Below, in pieces: positions 33,293 to 43,330 of a stretch of 64,000 bases of DNA; position 1 is the stretch's first letter; every line of letters begins with the position of its first letter. Where the stretch lies: contig NZ_JADYVD010000019.1 in NCBI RefSeq assembly GCF_020193575.1, forward strand, positions 1-64,000. The letters are read 5' to 3'. Position numbers and translations under genes: made by a program. This stretch comes from Ensifer sp. IC4062 (GTDB taxonomy: Bacteria; Pseudomonadota; Alphaproteobacteria; Rhizobiales; Rhizobiaceae). The notes under the pieces were generated by a model. That model did not search any database. It saw only the letters and a list, made by a program, of their open reading frames with translations, and was not told where the DNA came from.

Positions 33293-33975
33293 GTCTCAGT
33301 CCGGTCGTCCTTGATCATGTAGCCGGCGCCACGGACCGTCCTCAAGAGGGGCACATCGAAATCCTTTTCGATCTTCGAGCGCAGACGCGAGACGTGCACG
33401 TCAATGACATTGGTTTGCGGGTCGAAATGATAATCCCACACGTTTTCGAGCAGCATCGTCCTCGTCACGACCTGGCCCGCATTCTTCATGAGGTATTCGA
33501 GCAGCCGGAATTCGCGTGGCTGCAACGGGATCTCCTTGCCCTGACGTCGAACCGAGTGGGCAAGTCGGTCGAGTTCGAGATCGCCGACGCGGTAAACCAT
33601 ATCCTGTTCAGGCGCGCCCTTGCGGCGGCCGAGTACCTCCACCCGTGCGAGAAGCTCGTTGAACGCGTACGGCTTCGGAAGATAGTCGTCGCCGCCGGCG
33701 CGCAGCCCCGTAACGCGGTCGTCCACCTGGCCGAGCGCCGAGAGAATGAGGACGGGCGTGTGGATATCCCGCCGCCTCAGTTCGGTGATCAGCGATAGGC
33801 CGTCGCGGCGCGGTAGCATACGATCGACGACCAGCACGTCATAGGCATTCTCGCTCGCCATGAACAGCCCGCTTTCGCCATCCCTGGCGTGGTCGGAGAC
33901 AATGCCAGCCTCACGAAACGCCTTCGCCAGATACGCGGCTGCCTCGAGATCGTCTTCAACAATCAGAATCTTCAT
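33289..33975 (-). CDS. Two-component response regulator, OmpR/PhoB family
   Basis: A 228-residue transcription factor. The receiver domain (1-120) has the acidic pair EDD (residues 7-9), phospho-acceptor D51 in VLVVDRMLPRRDG, and conserved Lys in YLPKPYAFNELLARV. The C-terminal winged helix (about 130-225) has LQPREFRLLEYLMKNAGQVVTRTMLLENVWDYHFDPQTNVIDVHVSRLRSKI. The ATG at 33975 is chosen over one 12 nt upstream because it starts at MKILIVEDD. It is cotranscribed with the kinase at 31886-33292 (4-bp overlap) and lies downstream of the degP-like gene. Confidence 0.94.
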   Translation of the reverse strand: MKILIVEDDLEAAAYLAKAFREAGIVSDHARDGESGLFMASENAYDVLVVDRMLPRRDGLSLITELRRRDIHTPVLILSALGQVDDRVTGLRAGGDDYLPKPYAFNELLARVEVLGRRKGAPEQDMVYRVGDLELDRLAHSVRRQGKEIPLQPREFRLLEYLMKNAGQVVTRTMLLENVWDYHFDPQTNVIDVHVSRLRSKIEKDFDVPLLRTVRGAGYMIKDDRTET

Positions 33976-34031
33976 GCGCGTGACCATAGTCCCGGATCCC
34001 TATCTGTCTCAACCGGTTTCGGCTCCGACGC

Positions 34032-34096
34032 CTCCAGCGCCGCGCGCCTAACCAGACGCGCAAACATCGCTGTAAGCTCTTAGAGTTGCTGCATGA
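34032..34096 (+). repeat. RIME-like repeat, copy 5
   Basis: CTCCAGCGCCGCGCGCC, TAACC, AGACGCGCAAACATCGCTGTAAG, CTCTTAGAGTTGCTGCATGA. Same orientation as copies 2 and 3, without their second palindrome. Confidence 0.55.
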
Positions 34097-34251
34097 CTTC
34101 GATCCAGGGAAACACGCAGCAGCGCGGTAGCAACCATTGCTTTTGGCCCGAATGAAAAGCGCCGCGAAATCACCCGGATGTCGCGGCACAGTTGGATCAT
34201 GGTGATTTGCGGATTGTGGCGACCCATCACCGCGATCGGTCAGAATGGATC

Positions 34252-34270
34252 GGAGCGGGCGACCCGCTCC
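34252..34270 (-). terminator. GC-rich hairpin downstream of degP-like gene
   Basis: GGAGCGGG (34252-34259), a 3-base loop, CCCGCTCC (34263-34270), a perfect 8-bp stem 21 nt after the degP stop on the minus strand. No T-run follows, so termination strength is uncertain. Confidence 0.35.
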
Positions 34271-34291
34271 AATCCTTCGGTGGCCGCGTTA

Positions 34292-35848
34292 TCAGCCTTG
34301 GTCGATCGGAAGCGCGACAAAGCGGCTACCGTCTTCAGTTTCGATCTGGAAGAGCGCCTTGGTCCGCCCATCCTTCTTGGCGTTGTTGATCACTTTGAGG
34401 ATGTCGTCCGCCGACTTCACTTCCTGATTGTTGACTGAGACGATCTTCTCGCCTTCCTTGAGCCCACGGTCGCCGGCGTCCGAGTCCGGATCGACGGAAG
34501 CGATCGTCACGCCAGTGCCGTCCTCGGAAGGAGCCACCGTCACACCGAGAGCGGCAAGCGCTTCATCGCTGGCTGTCGGTCCCTGCTGCTCGGACTGCTC
34601 GTCCTTCGGCTGCGCGGCGTCGCTGGTGTCGCTCGGCAGGTTGCCAATTTCGAGCTTGACGCTTTCCGACTTGCCGTTGCGCCACAAAGTCACCTCGGCA
34701 GAAGAGCCCGGACGCAGCGCCGCAACCTTGCGGGCCAAATCGCGCGGATCCTTGATCGGCTCGCCGTTCAATGCCGTCACCACATCGCCGTTCTTGATCC
34801 CGGCCTTTTCTCCCGGGGAACCGGCCTGCGGTTCTACAACCAGGGCGCCACTTGCCTCAGAGAGGCCCAGCGAATCAGCGATATCCTTGTTTACCGGCTG
34901 GATCTGTACGCCCAGCCAACCGCGCGAGACGGTGCCGTCTCTCATGAGATCGTCGACGACATCTTTCGCAACAGATGCGGGGATCGCGAAGGCGATGCCG
35001 ACATTGCCGCCCGACGGGGCCAGGATGGCGGTGTTGATGCCGACAACCTCACCCGAAAGGTTGAACGTCGGACCACCGGAGTTGCCGCGGTTCACGGCAG
35101 CGTCGACCTGCAGGTAATCGTCATAGGGGCCGGAGCCGATGTCGCGGCCGCGAGCCGAGACGATACCGGCGGTCACGGTTCCACCGAGGCCAAACGGGTT
35201 GCCGACCGCGACGACCCAATCGCCGACACGTACCTTGCTGTCGTCCGCGAAGCTCACATAGGTGAACTTCCGCTTGTCGTCGACCTTGAGCACCGCGAGA
35301 TCGGTGCGGCTGTCCTTACCGACCAGCTTGGCATCGAGCTCGGTTCCGTCGTTCAGGATGACCGTGAAGGCGGAGCCATCGGCAACGACATGGTTGTTGG
35401 TCACGAGGTAACCGTCTTCCGTGATGAAGAAGCCGGAGCCCTGGCCGCGCGGGCGAAGGCGACCCTCGTCGCGCGGACCACGGCGATCAGGCCGACGCTC
35501 GGCGCGGTCATCGCCACGCGGGCCGCCGAATTCGCGGAAGAAGCGCTTCAGCGGATGATCATCGGGCAGATCTTCGAGGCCGCGGCCGCCGAAGTCGAAG
35601 CTGAAGTTGCTGGTCTCATCGTTGGAAGTGTTTACGCGCGACTGCACGCGAACGGAAACGACGGCCGGCGAAACCGCGTCGACGACATTCGCGAAGCTCG
35701 GGACCGAGGGAGCCTCTGCCTTCACCGCTTCGGCGAAGGACTGCGAAATCTGCGCCGGCAGGCCGCTGGTCAGCATGACCGCCGCGAGACCGGCGACGGT
35801 GGAGGTTCTCAGAACCGTCTTCAGGGATGGACGTGTGATCTTGGACAT
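34292..35848 (-). CDS. degP: Periplasmic serine protease DegP/HtrA
   Basis: A 518-residue periplasmic protease/chaperone. N-terminal signal region (about 1-40: basic start, then TVAGLAAVMLTSGLPAQISQSFA). The trypsin-like domain has catalytic H153 (VTNNHVV), D183 (DSRTDLAVLKV) and S257 (NRGNSGGP). The stretch 100-135 is Arg/Asp-rich, in the position of the LA loop region. Two PDZ domains follow (about 290-380 with GWLGVQIQPV, and about 425-510). The ATG at 35848 is preferred because MSKITRP begins the signal region; the frame continues 24 codons upstream. It degrades misfolded envelope proteins. In S. meliloti the homologue near cycHJKL is called degP1. The gene follows cycL by 348 bp. Confidence 0.95.
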   Translation of the reverse strand: MSKITRPSLKTVLRTSTVAGLAAVMLTSGLPAQISQSFAEAVKAEAPSVPSFANVVDAVSPAVVSVRVQSRVNTSNDETSNFSFDFGGRGLEDLPDDHPLKRFFREFGGPRGDDRAERRPDRRGPRDEGRLRPRGQGSGFFITEDGYLVTNNHVVADGSAFTVILNDGTELDAKLVGKDSRTDLAVLKVDDKRKFTYVSFADDSKVRVGDWVVAVGNPFGLGGTVTAGIVSARGRDIGSGPYDDYLQVDAAVNRGNSGGPTFNLSGEVVGINTAILAPSGGNVGIAFAIPASVAKDVVDDLMRDGTVSRGWLGVQIQPVNKDIADSLGLSEASGALVVEPQAGSPGEKAGIKNGDVVTALNGEPIKDPRDLARKVAALRPGSSAEVTLWRNGKSESVKLEIGNLPSDTSDAAQPKDEQSEQQGPTASDEALAALGVTVAPSEDGTGVTIASVDPDSDAGDRGLKEGEKIVSVNNQEVKSADDILKVINNAKKDGRTKALFQIETEDGSRFVALPIDQG

Positions 35849-36196
35849 TCGCTTTGCCTTCTCTCTTCCTTGAAGCCGTCGCCAATCGGCATGCGGCTTC
35901 AAAACCTTGACCACGAGCATCCCGAGCCGGTGCTTGGCGTCCGGGGACTGCTCGCCTGGCTGTGACTGGAGGAACAGCCGATGACGAAAGGTGTAACGGA
36001 TGGGACCTTACTGAGTTCTGTCCAGCAGATGAATATTTGGTAATGTTCGCACCGAAGCGGGAAAAGCCTATTCAGCGCCATGCGGAATGGCGCGATACCT
36101 CGCTTCGAATGTGCGAAATCCGTCTGAACGTCCTGAACTATCGTTCGATATCAAAGACGCGATCTTCAGGCTCCCGGGCATCTGGGGAAAGATGCT
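35849..36196. other. Intergenic region, cycL to degP
   Basis: These 348 bases presumably carry the degP promoter (minus strand). AT-richer block at about 35990-36050. No repeat of the RIME type and no gene could be recognised. Confidence 0.5.
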
Positions 36197-36652
36197 CTAG
36201 GATCTCAAGAGCTTGTCCAGCTCTTCCTTTTCCTTGTCGGAAAGCGGCGCGCCGGGCGTACCCGCGCTGCGTCGGCGTGCAGCCAAAACGAGGGCAACTC
36301 CACCGCAAATAAGCAGGATGACAGGCATGCCCCAGAGAATCACAGTCTTCGCCTCGAAACGCGGCTTCAGCAGCACGAATTCACCGTAGCGGGAGACGAC
36401 ATAGGCAATGACCGCCTCGTCCGTGTCGCCATTCGTCAGTCGCTCGCGCACCAGCACCCGCAAATCCTTGGCGAGTTCGGCATTGGAGTCGTCGATCGAT
36501 TGGTTCTGGCAGACCATGCAGCGAAGCTTGGCCGAGATCGCCCGCGCACGCACTTCGAGTGCCGGATCAGCAAGCACCTCGTCGGGATTGACCGCCAAGG
36601 CGGACACCACGGTAGTGAGGCAAAGGACAAGCGCAAGCAGCAAGCGGATCAT
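36197..36652 (-). CDS. cycL: Cytochrome c maturation protein CcmH/CycL
   Basis: A 151-residue protein with a signal peptide (1-20), the redox motif [23 protein letters not shown] (C45, C48), and a C-terminal membrane helix (about 106-125). The CxxC pair reduces or holds the apocytochrome c cysteines before heme attachment. The start overlaps the stop of cycK by 4 bp. Last gene of cycHJKL. Confidence 0.95.
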   Translation of the reverse strand: MIRLLLALVLCLTTVVSALAVNPDEVLADPALEVRARAISAKLRCMVCQNQSIDDSNAELAKDLRVLVRERLTNGDTDEAVIAYVVSRYGEFVLLKPRFEAKTVILWGMPVILLICGGVALVLAARRRSAGTPGAPLSDKEKEELDKLLRS

Positions 36653-38637
36653 TCGGCTGCCCCCAAGGCGAGCCGCGCGGGCCTCTTGGCGCGCGTCGGC
36701 GCGCCAACCCGCAAGCGGCGGTCACTGAGGGAGACAATGCCGCCCGCCATCATGATCAGCGCCCCACCCCAGATGCAAAGGATCAGCGGCTTCCACCAGA
36801 CGCGCACGACGATCCCGCCGTCTGTCATCGGATCGCCGAGGGAAACATAGAGCTGGCTGAGGCCGAAGGTTCGAATCCCTGCCTCCGTCGTCGGCATCCG
36901 GCGCGCGGTATAGAGCCGCTTCGACGACCAGATTTCGGTAACAGCTACGCCGCCACGGCTGACGGTGAAATGCCCGGTTTCCTCGGTGTAGTTCGGTCCG
37001 CGCCCCTGGCGCATGCCGTCGAAGCGCAGGGTATAGCCGCCGGCGTCCACCGTCATACCCGGCTTCATCTCGACGACCGTCTCGGTCTCGAAGGCGGTGA
37101 CGGCGACGATGCCGATCAACGTGACGCCGAGTCCCGCATGGGCGAGTGCCGTCCCGAAGGCAGAGCGCGGCAGTCCCGAAAGCCGCTTCCAGGCAATGCT
37201 GCCGGCCACTTTGCCGATACCGGAACGCAGAACCAGATCGGTCAGCGCGCCCACGATCAGAAAGACACCGAGCGCAATGCCGAGGAGAGCGAGTACGGGG
37301 CCGCCATTCATTACGTAGTAATAGACCGCAGCGACAACAAGGCCGACCGCGGCCGCAACGAACAAACGCTGGGCGACGCCTGTGAAGTCGCCGCGCTTCC
37401 AGGCAAGCAGCGGACCGAAGGGAACTGCGCAGAGCAGCGGCAGCATCAACAGGCCGAAGGTCATGTTGAAGAACGGCGCACCGACGGAGATCTTTTCCCC
37501 CGTCAGAGCTTCGAGGACCAGGGGATAGAGCGTGCCGGTGAGCACGGTCGCTGTCGCCGTCGTGAGAATGAGGTTGTTGAGAACGAGCGCGCCTTCGCGC
37601 GAGATCGGCGCAAAAAGTCCGCCGGACTTAAGACGGGAGGCCCGGAGCGCGAAGAGTGAAAACGCGCCGCCAATGAAGACGACGAGAATGGCGAGAATGA
37701 AGATCCCGCGCGTCGGATCGGTCGCAAAAGCATGGACTGACGTGAGCACGCCCGAACGGACGAGAAAGGTACCGAGCAGCGACAGCGAGAAGGTCATGAT
37801 CGCCAGCAGCACGGTCCAGATCTTCAGCGCCTCGCGTTTTTCCATCACCAGTGCCGAGTGCAGCAGCGCCGTGCCGGCAAGCCAGGGCATGAACGAGGCG
37901 TTTTCGACCGGATCCCAGAACCACCAGCCACCCCAACCGAGCTCGTAGTAGGCCCAGTAGGAGCCCATAGCGATGCCCGCCGTCAGGAAGGTCCAGGCGG
38001 CAAGCGTCCATGGACGCACCCAACGCGCCCACGCCGCATCGATGCGGCCTTCGATCAGTGCCGCGATGGCAAAGGAAAAGCATACGGAAAAGCCGACATA
38101 GCCGAGGTAGAGCAGCGGCGGATGGATGGCGAGTCCGACATCCTGAAGCACGGGGTTGAGGTCCTTGCCCTCTCCCGGTGCCGGAATGAGGCGGGCAAAG
38201 GGGTTGGACGTCAGCAGGATGAAGAGCGCAAAGGCTGCCGCGATCCAGGCCTGTACTGCGAGCACCGTTGCCTTCAGCGTTTCCGGAAGGTTGCGGCCGA
38301 AAAGTGCCACGAGCGCGGAGAAGAAGACGAGGATCAACAGCCACAACAGCATCGATCCCTCGTGGTTTCCCCACACACCGGAGATCTTATAGATCAAGGG
38401 CTTGAGCGAATGCGAGTTCTCCCAGACGTTCCGTACGGAGAAGTCCGAGGTCACGTAGGCGAAGGTCAGCACCGCAAAGGAGAAGGCAACGAGCAAGGCG
38501 CAGACAAGTGCAGCGCTCGATGCGAGTTCCATCAGCGCGCGATCACCGCGCCGCGCTCCGGCGATCGGCACGATCGCCTGGACGAGCGCCGTCGCCAGCG
38601 CCAGTACCAGGGCATAATGTCCGAGCTCGATGATCAT
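36649..38637 (-). CDS. cycK: Cytochrome c heme lyase subunit CcmF/CycK
   Basis: A 662-residue protein with about 15 membrane helices. The tryptophan-rich WWD heme-handling motif is complete: [23 protein letters not shown]. Other signatures are [18 protein letters not shown], the conserved periplasmic histidines, and the C-terminal periplasmic domain with TYTGTL-type sequence. CcmF takes heme from CcmE and joins it to apocytochrome c. Overlaps cycJ and cycL by 4 bp at each end, so the operon is translationally coupled. Confidence 0.96.
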   Translation of the reverse strand: MIIELGHYALVLALATALVQAIVPIAGARRGDRALMELASSAALVCALLVAFSFAVLTFAYVTSDFSVRNVWENSHSLKPLIYKISGVWGNHEGSMLLWLLILVFFSALVALFGRNLPETLKATVLAVQAWIAAAFALFILLTSNPFARLIPAPGEGKDLNPVLQDVGLAIHPPLLYLGYVGFSVCFSFAIAALIEGRIDAAWARWVRPWTLAAWTFLTAGIAMGSYWAYYELGWGGWWFWDPVENASFMPWLAGTALLHSALVMEKREALKIWTVLLAIMTFSLSLLGTFLVRSGVLTSVHAFATDPTRGIFILAILVVFIGGAFSLFALRASRLKSGGLFAPISREGALVLNNLILTTATATVLTGTLYPLVLEALTGEKISVGAPFFNMTFGLLMLPLLCAVPFGPLLAWKRGDFTGVAQRLFVAAAVGLVVAAVYYYVMNGGPVLALLGIALGVFLIVGALTDLVLRSGIGKVAGSIAWKRLSGLPRSAFGTALAHAGLGVTLIGIVAVTAFETETVVEMKPGMTVDAGGYTLRFDGMRQGRGPNYTEETGHFTVSRGGVAVTEIWSSKRLYTARRMPTTEAGIRTFGLSQLYVSLGDPMTDGGIVVRVWWKPLILCIWGGALIMMAGGIVSLSDRRLRVGAPTRAKRPARLALGAAE

Positions 38638-39086
38638 TGAATGTTTTCCTTGCCGCCGAGCGCAACACCTTGGGCCTTCAGGCGGTCTGCAACGTCTTTC
38701 GGCATATAGGTTTCATCGTGCTTGGCGAGCACCGTATCCGCGACAAACACTGAGCTGCCCGCAACGAAAGCGCCTTCGGCCACCACGCCCTGTCCCTCGC
38801 GGAAGAGGTCGGGCAGGATGCCGGTATATGTCACCGGTATCGTTCCCAACGTGTCGGTAACGTTGAAGGTCACTGTCTTGCCCTCGCCACGCTTGAGCGA
38901 ACCGGTTTCGACGAGGCCGCCCAGGCGAATGCGCGTTCCTGGCGCAAGGCCGGCCTTTGCGAGATCGCCCGGAACATAGAAGTAAGCGACCGCCTGACTG
39001 AAGGCGAACATCACCAGAAGGACGGCGGCCGTCAAGAAGCCAATGCCACCGCCGATGATTGCCAACCGTTTCTGCTTGCGTGTCAT
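38634..39086 (-). CDS. cycJ: Heme chaperone CcmE/CycJ
   Basis: A 150-residue protein with one N-terminal membrane helix (about 8-36) and a periplasmic OB-fold. The heme-binding histidine is H123 in [11 protein letters not shown], the HxxxY motif (Y127) that carries heme covalently. Residues 40-70 have the [14 protein letters not shown] strand pattern of the family. Overlaps cycH and cycK by 4 bp. Confidence 0.96.
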   Translation of the reverse strand: MTRKQKRLAIIGGGIGFLTAAVLLVMFAFSQAVAYFYVPGDLAKAGLAPGTRIRLGGLVETGSLKRGEGKTVTFNVTDTLGTIPVTYTGILPDLFREGQGVVAEGAFVAGSSVFVADTVLAKHDETYMPKDVADRLKAQGVALGGKENIQ

Positions 39087-40228
39087 TCTTCTTCTCCGTC
39101 CGCGTCGATCCCGAGTTCGCGGCCGAGAGCCAGCAACTGCTTCCCTTGATCCCCGGTAGCTGGGAACGCCTTCAGCCCCTGCTGCAGAGCCTCGCGCGCC
39201 TTATCTCTTTGATCAAGCACAACGTGGGAACGGATCAGGCGCATCCATCCTTCGAAGTTCGCGGGATTTTCCTTCAGTTTGGCTGACAGGCTGTCGACCA
39301 TTCCGCGGATCATGGCCTGGCGATCGCCAGCGTCCATTTGGGCGGCAGCCGCCATGTCCTCGGAAGTCGGATTTGCGGGCATCGTATTGCCGGCAGGCGC
39401 CTGGCCGGCGGACAGCTCCGCGATGTGCTGGTTCACCAATGGCAGCCATGGAGCGTCGGCGGGAGAATTGCCGGCAAGCTTGCGGAACGCGGCCAGCGCA
39501 TCCTGTTGCTTACCCTCCTGCTTCAGGCCGAGAGCGAGATAGAATTCCGAGCGAGGGTCATTAGGGTCGAGGGCAAGCGACTTCTTCAAGGCTTGCTGCG
39601 CATCGGCCGTCACCAGGCCGCCGGACTGCACGATCAGCGCCTCCGCATAGCCGCCGAGTCTCGCGGGCGTCGGCTCGAGCAGGCGGATCGCCTGATCGTA
39701 GGCGGCAACAGCGTCCTCTACCCGACCGCTACGCATGTAGATCGGCGCTAGGAGATCCCAGCCCCGGCCATCGCCTGGATTGGCCGCAAGATGGTTCTCG
39801 GCCCGCGCAATCAAAATGTTGATGTCCTCGCCTGCATTGGCGAGTCTCGCCGCAAGCGGTTGCGCCGGCACGCCGGGACTGCCGGTGGCGAGATAGAGGC
39901 AAAGCCCCACGGCAGGAAGACTGACAAGAACGAAGAGCTGCGCGATGCGGTTCGAGCGCAGAGATTTCGGACCGCTCGACTGTATACCCGTGTCCGCGGC
40001 GCTTGCCGCAAGCAGCCGGCGCGCGATCTCGGCCCTGGCGAGTTCCGCGTCCTCGCCACTGATCAGGCCGGACGTCTGATCCCGCGCCACTTCCTCGAGC
40101 TGGTCGCGGTAAACCTCAATGTCATGGCTGTGGGGGGACGAAAGCGGTGCCGCTGCCCGCATCAGCGGGAGAATGAGTACGACAGCGGCTGCCGCCGTCA
40201 AGATAGCGACGAGGATCCAAAACAACAT
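39083..40228 (-). CDS. cycH: Cytochrome c maturation protein CcmI/CycH
   Basis: A 381-residue protein. N-terminal membrane helix (about 4-24), a short loop with [34 protein letters not shown], a second helix (about 92-112), and a large periplasmic TPR region (about 140-375) with [28 protein letters not shown] and related repeats. CcmI binds apocytochrome c C-termini and passes them to CcmF/CcmH. First gene of cycHJKL; its promoter lies in 40229-40371. Confidence 0.93.
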   Translation of the reverse strand: MLFWILVAILTAAAAVVLILPLMRAAAPLSSPHSHDIEVYRDQLEEVARDQTSGLISGEDAELARAEIARRLLAASAADTGIQSSGPKSLRSNRIAQLFVLVSLPAVGLCLYLATGSPGVPAQPLAARLANAGEDINILIARAENHLAANPGDGRGWDLLAPIYMRSGRVEDAVAAYDQAIRLLEPTPARLGGYAEALIVQSGGLVTADAQQALKKSLALDPNDPRSEFYLALGLKQEGKQQDALAAFRKLAGNSPADAPWLPLVNQHIAELSAGQAPAGNTMPANPTSEDMAAAAQMDAGDRQAMIRGMVDSLSAKLKENPANFEGWMRLIRSHVVLDQRDKAREALQQGLKAFPATGDQGKQLLALGRELGIDADGEEE

Positions 40229-40371
40229 GGAGGGGAAATACTATGAGCCCCGTGCCATTCCAACTCGAAAACAGGCAATGACGGAGATTTGAGGCGTTTC
40301 GCCGCAAGGTCGCCCGCGCGTTTCGTTGGTTTGTCGGGCCGAAGGCGCGTCACCGAAGCGACGCTGCGAGC

Positions 40372-40836
40372 TCATGTCAGCGGCGTCCAGCTTCCATCGG
40401 GATTGCGGCACGCCGCTCCGCGTGCGGTCGTTTGCTGTCCCTTGACGGTCACCGTATGGCTGTATTGCCGGCAATTCTGTGAACCGACCTGATAGGGCGC
40501 TGCGGCCACAACGGAACCGCTGACGCCGCGTCCCTCCCAGACTACGGGCTGCCCGCCCGGTGCGGCCTCCAGCGCCCGGTACTCGGCCTCGAGCGCCCTC
40601 TGCCGATCGGACTTGCCGAGATCAATCCCATCGACGCGCCCGATGACACCACCCTGCAGCGCGGCAATGTAGGCCGTCGACGACGCTCCTCGCGTTGCGG
40701 TCGCAGAAAGACCCGAGGCGGCTCCACGCTGGCCGTTCGATGCCGTGCCGCAACCAGCCAGTGCGACGGCGGACGCGATGACAGCGATCCTACCGGTGGC
40801 GACAAAGGCCCGTGTCATTACTGCGTGGTTCCTCAT
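40372..40836 (-). CDS. Lipoprotein with 17 kDa surface-antigen-like C-terminus
   Basis: A 154-residue protein. GGGGGA precedes the ATG at 40836, and a lipobox VALAGCG gives lipidation at a Cys near residue 31. The C-terminal 45 residues, YQVGSQNCRQYSHTVTVKGQQTTARGAACRNPDGSWTPLT, match the pattern of the rickettsial 17 kDa antigen family (C+.Y......G....G.AC+..DG.W). Middle part is Gly/Ala-rich with GGVIGRVDGIDLGKSDRQRALEAEYRAL. Likely an outer-membrane-associated lipoprotein. Located between feuQ and cycH on the same strand. An ATG at 40818 is an alternative start. Confidence 0.82.
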   Translation of the reverse strand: MRNHAVMTRAFVATGRIAVIASAVALAGCGTASNGQRGAASGLSATATRGASSTAYIAALQGGVIGRVDGIDLGKSDRQRALEAEYRALEAAPGGQPVVWEGRGVSGSVVAAAPYQVGSQNCRQYSHTVTVKGQQTTARGAACRNPDGSWTPLT

Positions 40837-40996
40837 GATCCCCCGACAACTCAACTGCGCCGCGAACACCTTATCCGCCTTTCCGGACATCCGGCGGCGG
40901 ACACGTGGCACCTGTCGATTTTCTTTCTTGCACTCCCCGGCGCATCAGGCAACCATGCCCTCTCGGCCATCGGCATTTTCAGCCGCGGTGTGGCTG

Positions 40997-42382
40997 CTAA
41001 ACCGCAGCAGGCAAAACGAGCTGGGCCCGCAATCCTCCTTCGTCGCGCCGGGAAAGTTCGATCGTGCCTTGATATTCTCCGACAATTTCGCTCACGATCG
41101 AAAGTCCAAGCCCGGTGCCGGGCTTGCTCTCATCGAGCCTCTTGCCACGCTTCATTGCCAGGGCGATCTGGTCGGGATCGAGCCCCGGACCGTCGTCATC
41201 GACGTCGAGTACGATCCAGTGACGACCCTGATCCTTGCCGTGCACGTCTTCTGGGGCCGGCCGGACAGTTAGCCCAACATGGTCGCGTGCATGCCGCGCG
41301 GCGTTTTCGAGCAAATTGCCGACCGTTTCCTCGACATCCTGCTGCTCCATTGCCAATATCAGACCCGGCGGATTGATCGACATGCTGAACTGCTTTTCCG
41401 GATTGAGGCGCCGCATCACCCGGACAAGCCGTTCGAGCGCGGGTTGAGCCTCGGTTCTGGCGAGGATCGAGCCGCGCTGCGCGGCGATGCGCGCGCGGCT
41501 GAGATAGATTTGCACCTGGGTCTGCATCGCGTCGGCCTGCGTCTTCACCAACTCCCCATGCGGTGTTTCCAGCACACGCGCTTCGTTGAGGAGAACTGCG
41601 ATCGGCGTCTTCAGGGAATGGGCAAGGTTGCCGACCTGCATGCGCGCCCTATCGATGATACGGCGATTGCTGTCGATGAGGGCGTTCACCTCGTTGGCAA
41701 GCGGCTGGATCTCTCGTGGGAAAGCGCCGTCCAGGCGCTCGCTCTCGCCCGCGCGGATCTTTTCAAGCGAGCGGCGCACCTGATCCAGAGGCCGGAGACC
41801 GAACAGGATGGTCAGCGCGTTGACGCCGAGACCGCCGAGGCCGAAGATCGACAGCGCGATAGTGAGATTGCGGGTGAAGCGATCGATATCCGCCTCCAGC
41901 ACGTCGCGATTGCCCGCGACGCGGAAGCGGGCGGCATGCCCCTGGATGTCGAGCACGACCTCGGTTTCGGCCACCTCGACCTCGTTCCCGAACGGATCCA
42001 TGGTCGTGTAAAAGCGCTCGTAGCGAATATCGAAAGGAACCTCGTCGACACTGGCAATCGGCAGTTTTGCGGAGCCGAGAGACGTCGACAGCAGTGGCGG
42101 CGTGTCAAATTCACCGATCGGTTCGACGATCCAGTACCATCCGGTTTGCGGCTGGGAGAATCGAAGGTCGCCGAGTTGCGGGCTTCCGGACAGAACGGCC
42201 TTCTCGTTGACGGAAATCGAGTTGATGACATTGTAGAGTTGCGCGCGCAGCAGATCCTGGAAGCCGCGCTCAGACCCTTGTCTGTACAGCGCGGAGATAA
42301 CCACTCCGATCACTACGAGGGCGACGACGGCCCAAACGGTCGAAACCGCTAGTACGCGGGCCGTAAGCGATCTAATTGCCAT
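40997..42382 (-). CDS. feuQ: Sensor histidine kinase FeuQ
   Basis: A 461-residue kinase with membrane helices at about 9-32 and 174-194, a periplasmic sensor of about 140 residues, HAMP-like linker (195-245), HisKA with MQVGNLAHSLKTPIAVLLNEARVL (H255) and HATPase (ENAARHAR, DDDGPGL, PGTGLGLSIV). The HSLKTPI H-box is of the PhoQ type. Overlaps feuP by 11 bp. In S. meliloti FeuPQ senses low osmolarity and activates cyclic glucan export, which is required for symbiosis (established literature). Identity rests on operon order feuN-feuP-feuQ and on lengths. Confidence 0.85.
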   Translation of the reverse strand: MAIRSLTARVLAVSTVWAVVALVVIGVVISALYRQGSERGFQDLLRAQLYNVINSISVNEKAVLSGSPQLGDLRFSQPQTGWYWIVEPIGEFDTPPLLSTSLGSAKLPIASVDEVPFDIRYERFYTTMDPFGNEVEVAETEVVLDIQGHAARFRVAGNRDVLEADIDRFTRNLTIALSIFGLGGLGVNALTILFGLRPLDQVRRSLEKIRAGESERLDGAFPREIQPLANEVNALIDSNRRIIDRARMQVGNLAHSLKTPIAVLLNEARVLETPHGELVKTQADAMQTQVQIYLSRARIAAQRGSILARTEAQPALERLVRVMRRLNPEKQFSMSINPPGLILAMEQQDVEETVGNLLENAARHARDHVGLTVRPAPEDVHGKDQGRHWIVLDVDDDGPGLDPDQIALAMKRGKRLDESKPGTGLGLSIVSEIVGEYQGTIELSRRDEGGLRAQLVLPAAV

Positions 42383-43043
42383 TGCCGGGCGCTTGCATGC
42401 GATATCCGAGGCCGCGAACCGTTTCGATCAGGTCGTTGCCGATCTTCTTGCGCAACCGACCGACAAACACTTCGATCGTGTTGGAGTCGCGGTCGAAATC
42501 CTGATCATACATGTGTTCGACAAGTTCCGTGCGCGAAACCACCTGGCCCATATGGTGCATCAGGTAGGAGAGCAGCCGAAACTCATGCGACGTGAGCTTC
42601 AGCGGTACGCCGCGAACGGTCGCTTTCGAACCCTTGGTATCGAGCCGCACCGGACCGCAGATAATCTCCGAACTCGCATGCCCGGCGGCCCGGCGGATCA
42701 ATGCGCGGATGCGGGCAAGAACCTCTTCGACATGGAAGGGCTTGGCCACATAGTCATCGGCGCCTGCGTCAATACCGGCCACCTTGTCGCTCCAGCGGTC
42801 GCGTGCGGTCAAAATCAGGACCGGCATGGTCTTGCCGTCGCCGCGCCACTTTTCGAGAACGGTGATGCCGTCCATCTCCGGCAGGCCGATGTCGAGGATC
42901 ACAGCGTCATAGGGTTCCGCGTCACCAAGATAGTGGCCCTCCTCACCGTCGAAGGCCTGATCGACGACGTACCCGACTTCTTTCAACGCGTCGGCCAGTT
43001 GCCTGTTCAGGTTGGCGTCGTCCTCGACTATAAGAATACGCAT
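42372..43043 (-). CDS. feuP: Response regulator FeuP, OmpR/PhoB family
   Basis: A 223-residue transcription factor, the same length as described FeuP. Receiver domain 1-115 with D51 in VILDIGLPEMDG and Lys in VAKPFHVEEVLARI. Winged-helix domain about 125-220 with LTSHEFRLLSYLMHHMGQVVSRTELVEHMYDQDFDRDSNTIEVFVGRLRKKIG. Sits between feuN upstream and feuQ downstream on the same strand. Controls cyclic beta-glucan export (ndvA) in S. meliloti; direct targets here cannot be seen. Confidence 0.88.
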   Translation of the reverse strand: MRILIVEDDANLNRQLADALKEVGYVVDQAFDGEEGHYLGDAEPYDAVILDIGLPEMDGITVLEKWRGDGKTMPVLILTARDRWSDKVAGIDAGADDYVAKPFHVEEVLARIRALIRRAAGHASSEIICGPVRLDTKGSKATVRGVPLKLTSHEFRLLSYLMHHMGQVVSRTELVEHMYDQDFDRDSNTIEVFVGRLRKKIGNDLIETVRGLGYRMQAPGNGN

Positions 43044-43084
43044 CTGCGTTCATTTCCCTTGCTCGTAGGTCACCCCCAAGCAGC

Positions 43085-43330
43085 CTACATCGGCACCTTT
43101 ACCGTTACCTTCTTCGGCCGTCCACCATTGCCCGGGATAAGCACCGTGATCACGCACTGACCGTCGGATGTCGGTTGGGCGGAGAGCAGTTCTCCACCCG
43201 TCTCGGCAACCACTTGCGCGGCGGCAGCGCTGCAATCGCCAGCCGCGCGGACAACAGCCGCAGGCACGTTGATGGCAGGCGGCGAGACGAGGCCTGCGGC
43301 AAGCGCGGCTATGATCACTGGTGAAGACAT
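43085..43330 (-). CDS. feuN: Small periplasmic protein FeuN
   Basis: An 81-residue protein. The ATG at 43330 opens MSSPVIIAALAAGLVSPPAINVPAAVV, a short export signal-like segment. The mature part has two cysteines (C33 and C60) likely to form a disulfide, and ends with a basic strand (RPKKVTVKVPM). In S. meliloti FeuN is a roughly 83-residue periplasmic protein encoded just upstream of feuP that negatively modulates FeuQ. Size, topology and position agree. The frame runs open far upstream, but the upstream part has no coding character. Weak ribosome site. Confidence 0.75.
   Translation of the reverse strand: MSSPVIIAALAAGLVSPPAINVPAAVVRAAGDCSAAAAQVVAETGGELLSAQPTSDGQCVITVLIPGNGGRPKKVTVKVPM

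Larger units (their letters stand above)
33976..34291. other. Intergenic region, degP to response regulator
   Basis: These 316 bases contain RIME-like copy 5 (34032-34096) and a GC-rich hairpin (34252-34270) close to the degP stop. No gene is apparent. The presence of a RIME-like repeat and hairpin suggests that the regulator pair could have its own promoter. Confidence 0.5.
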
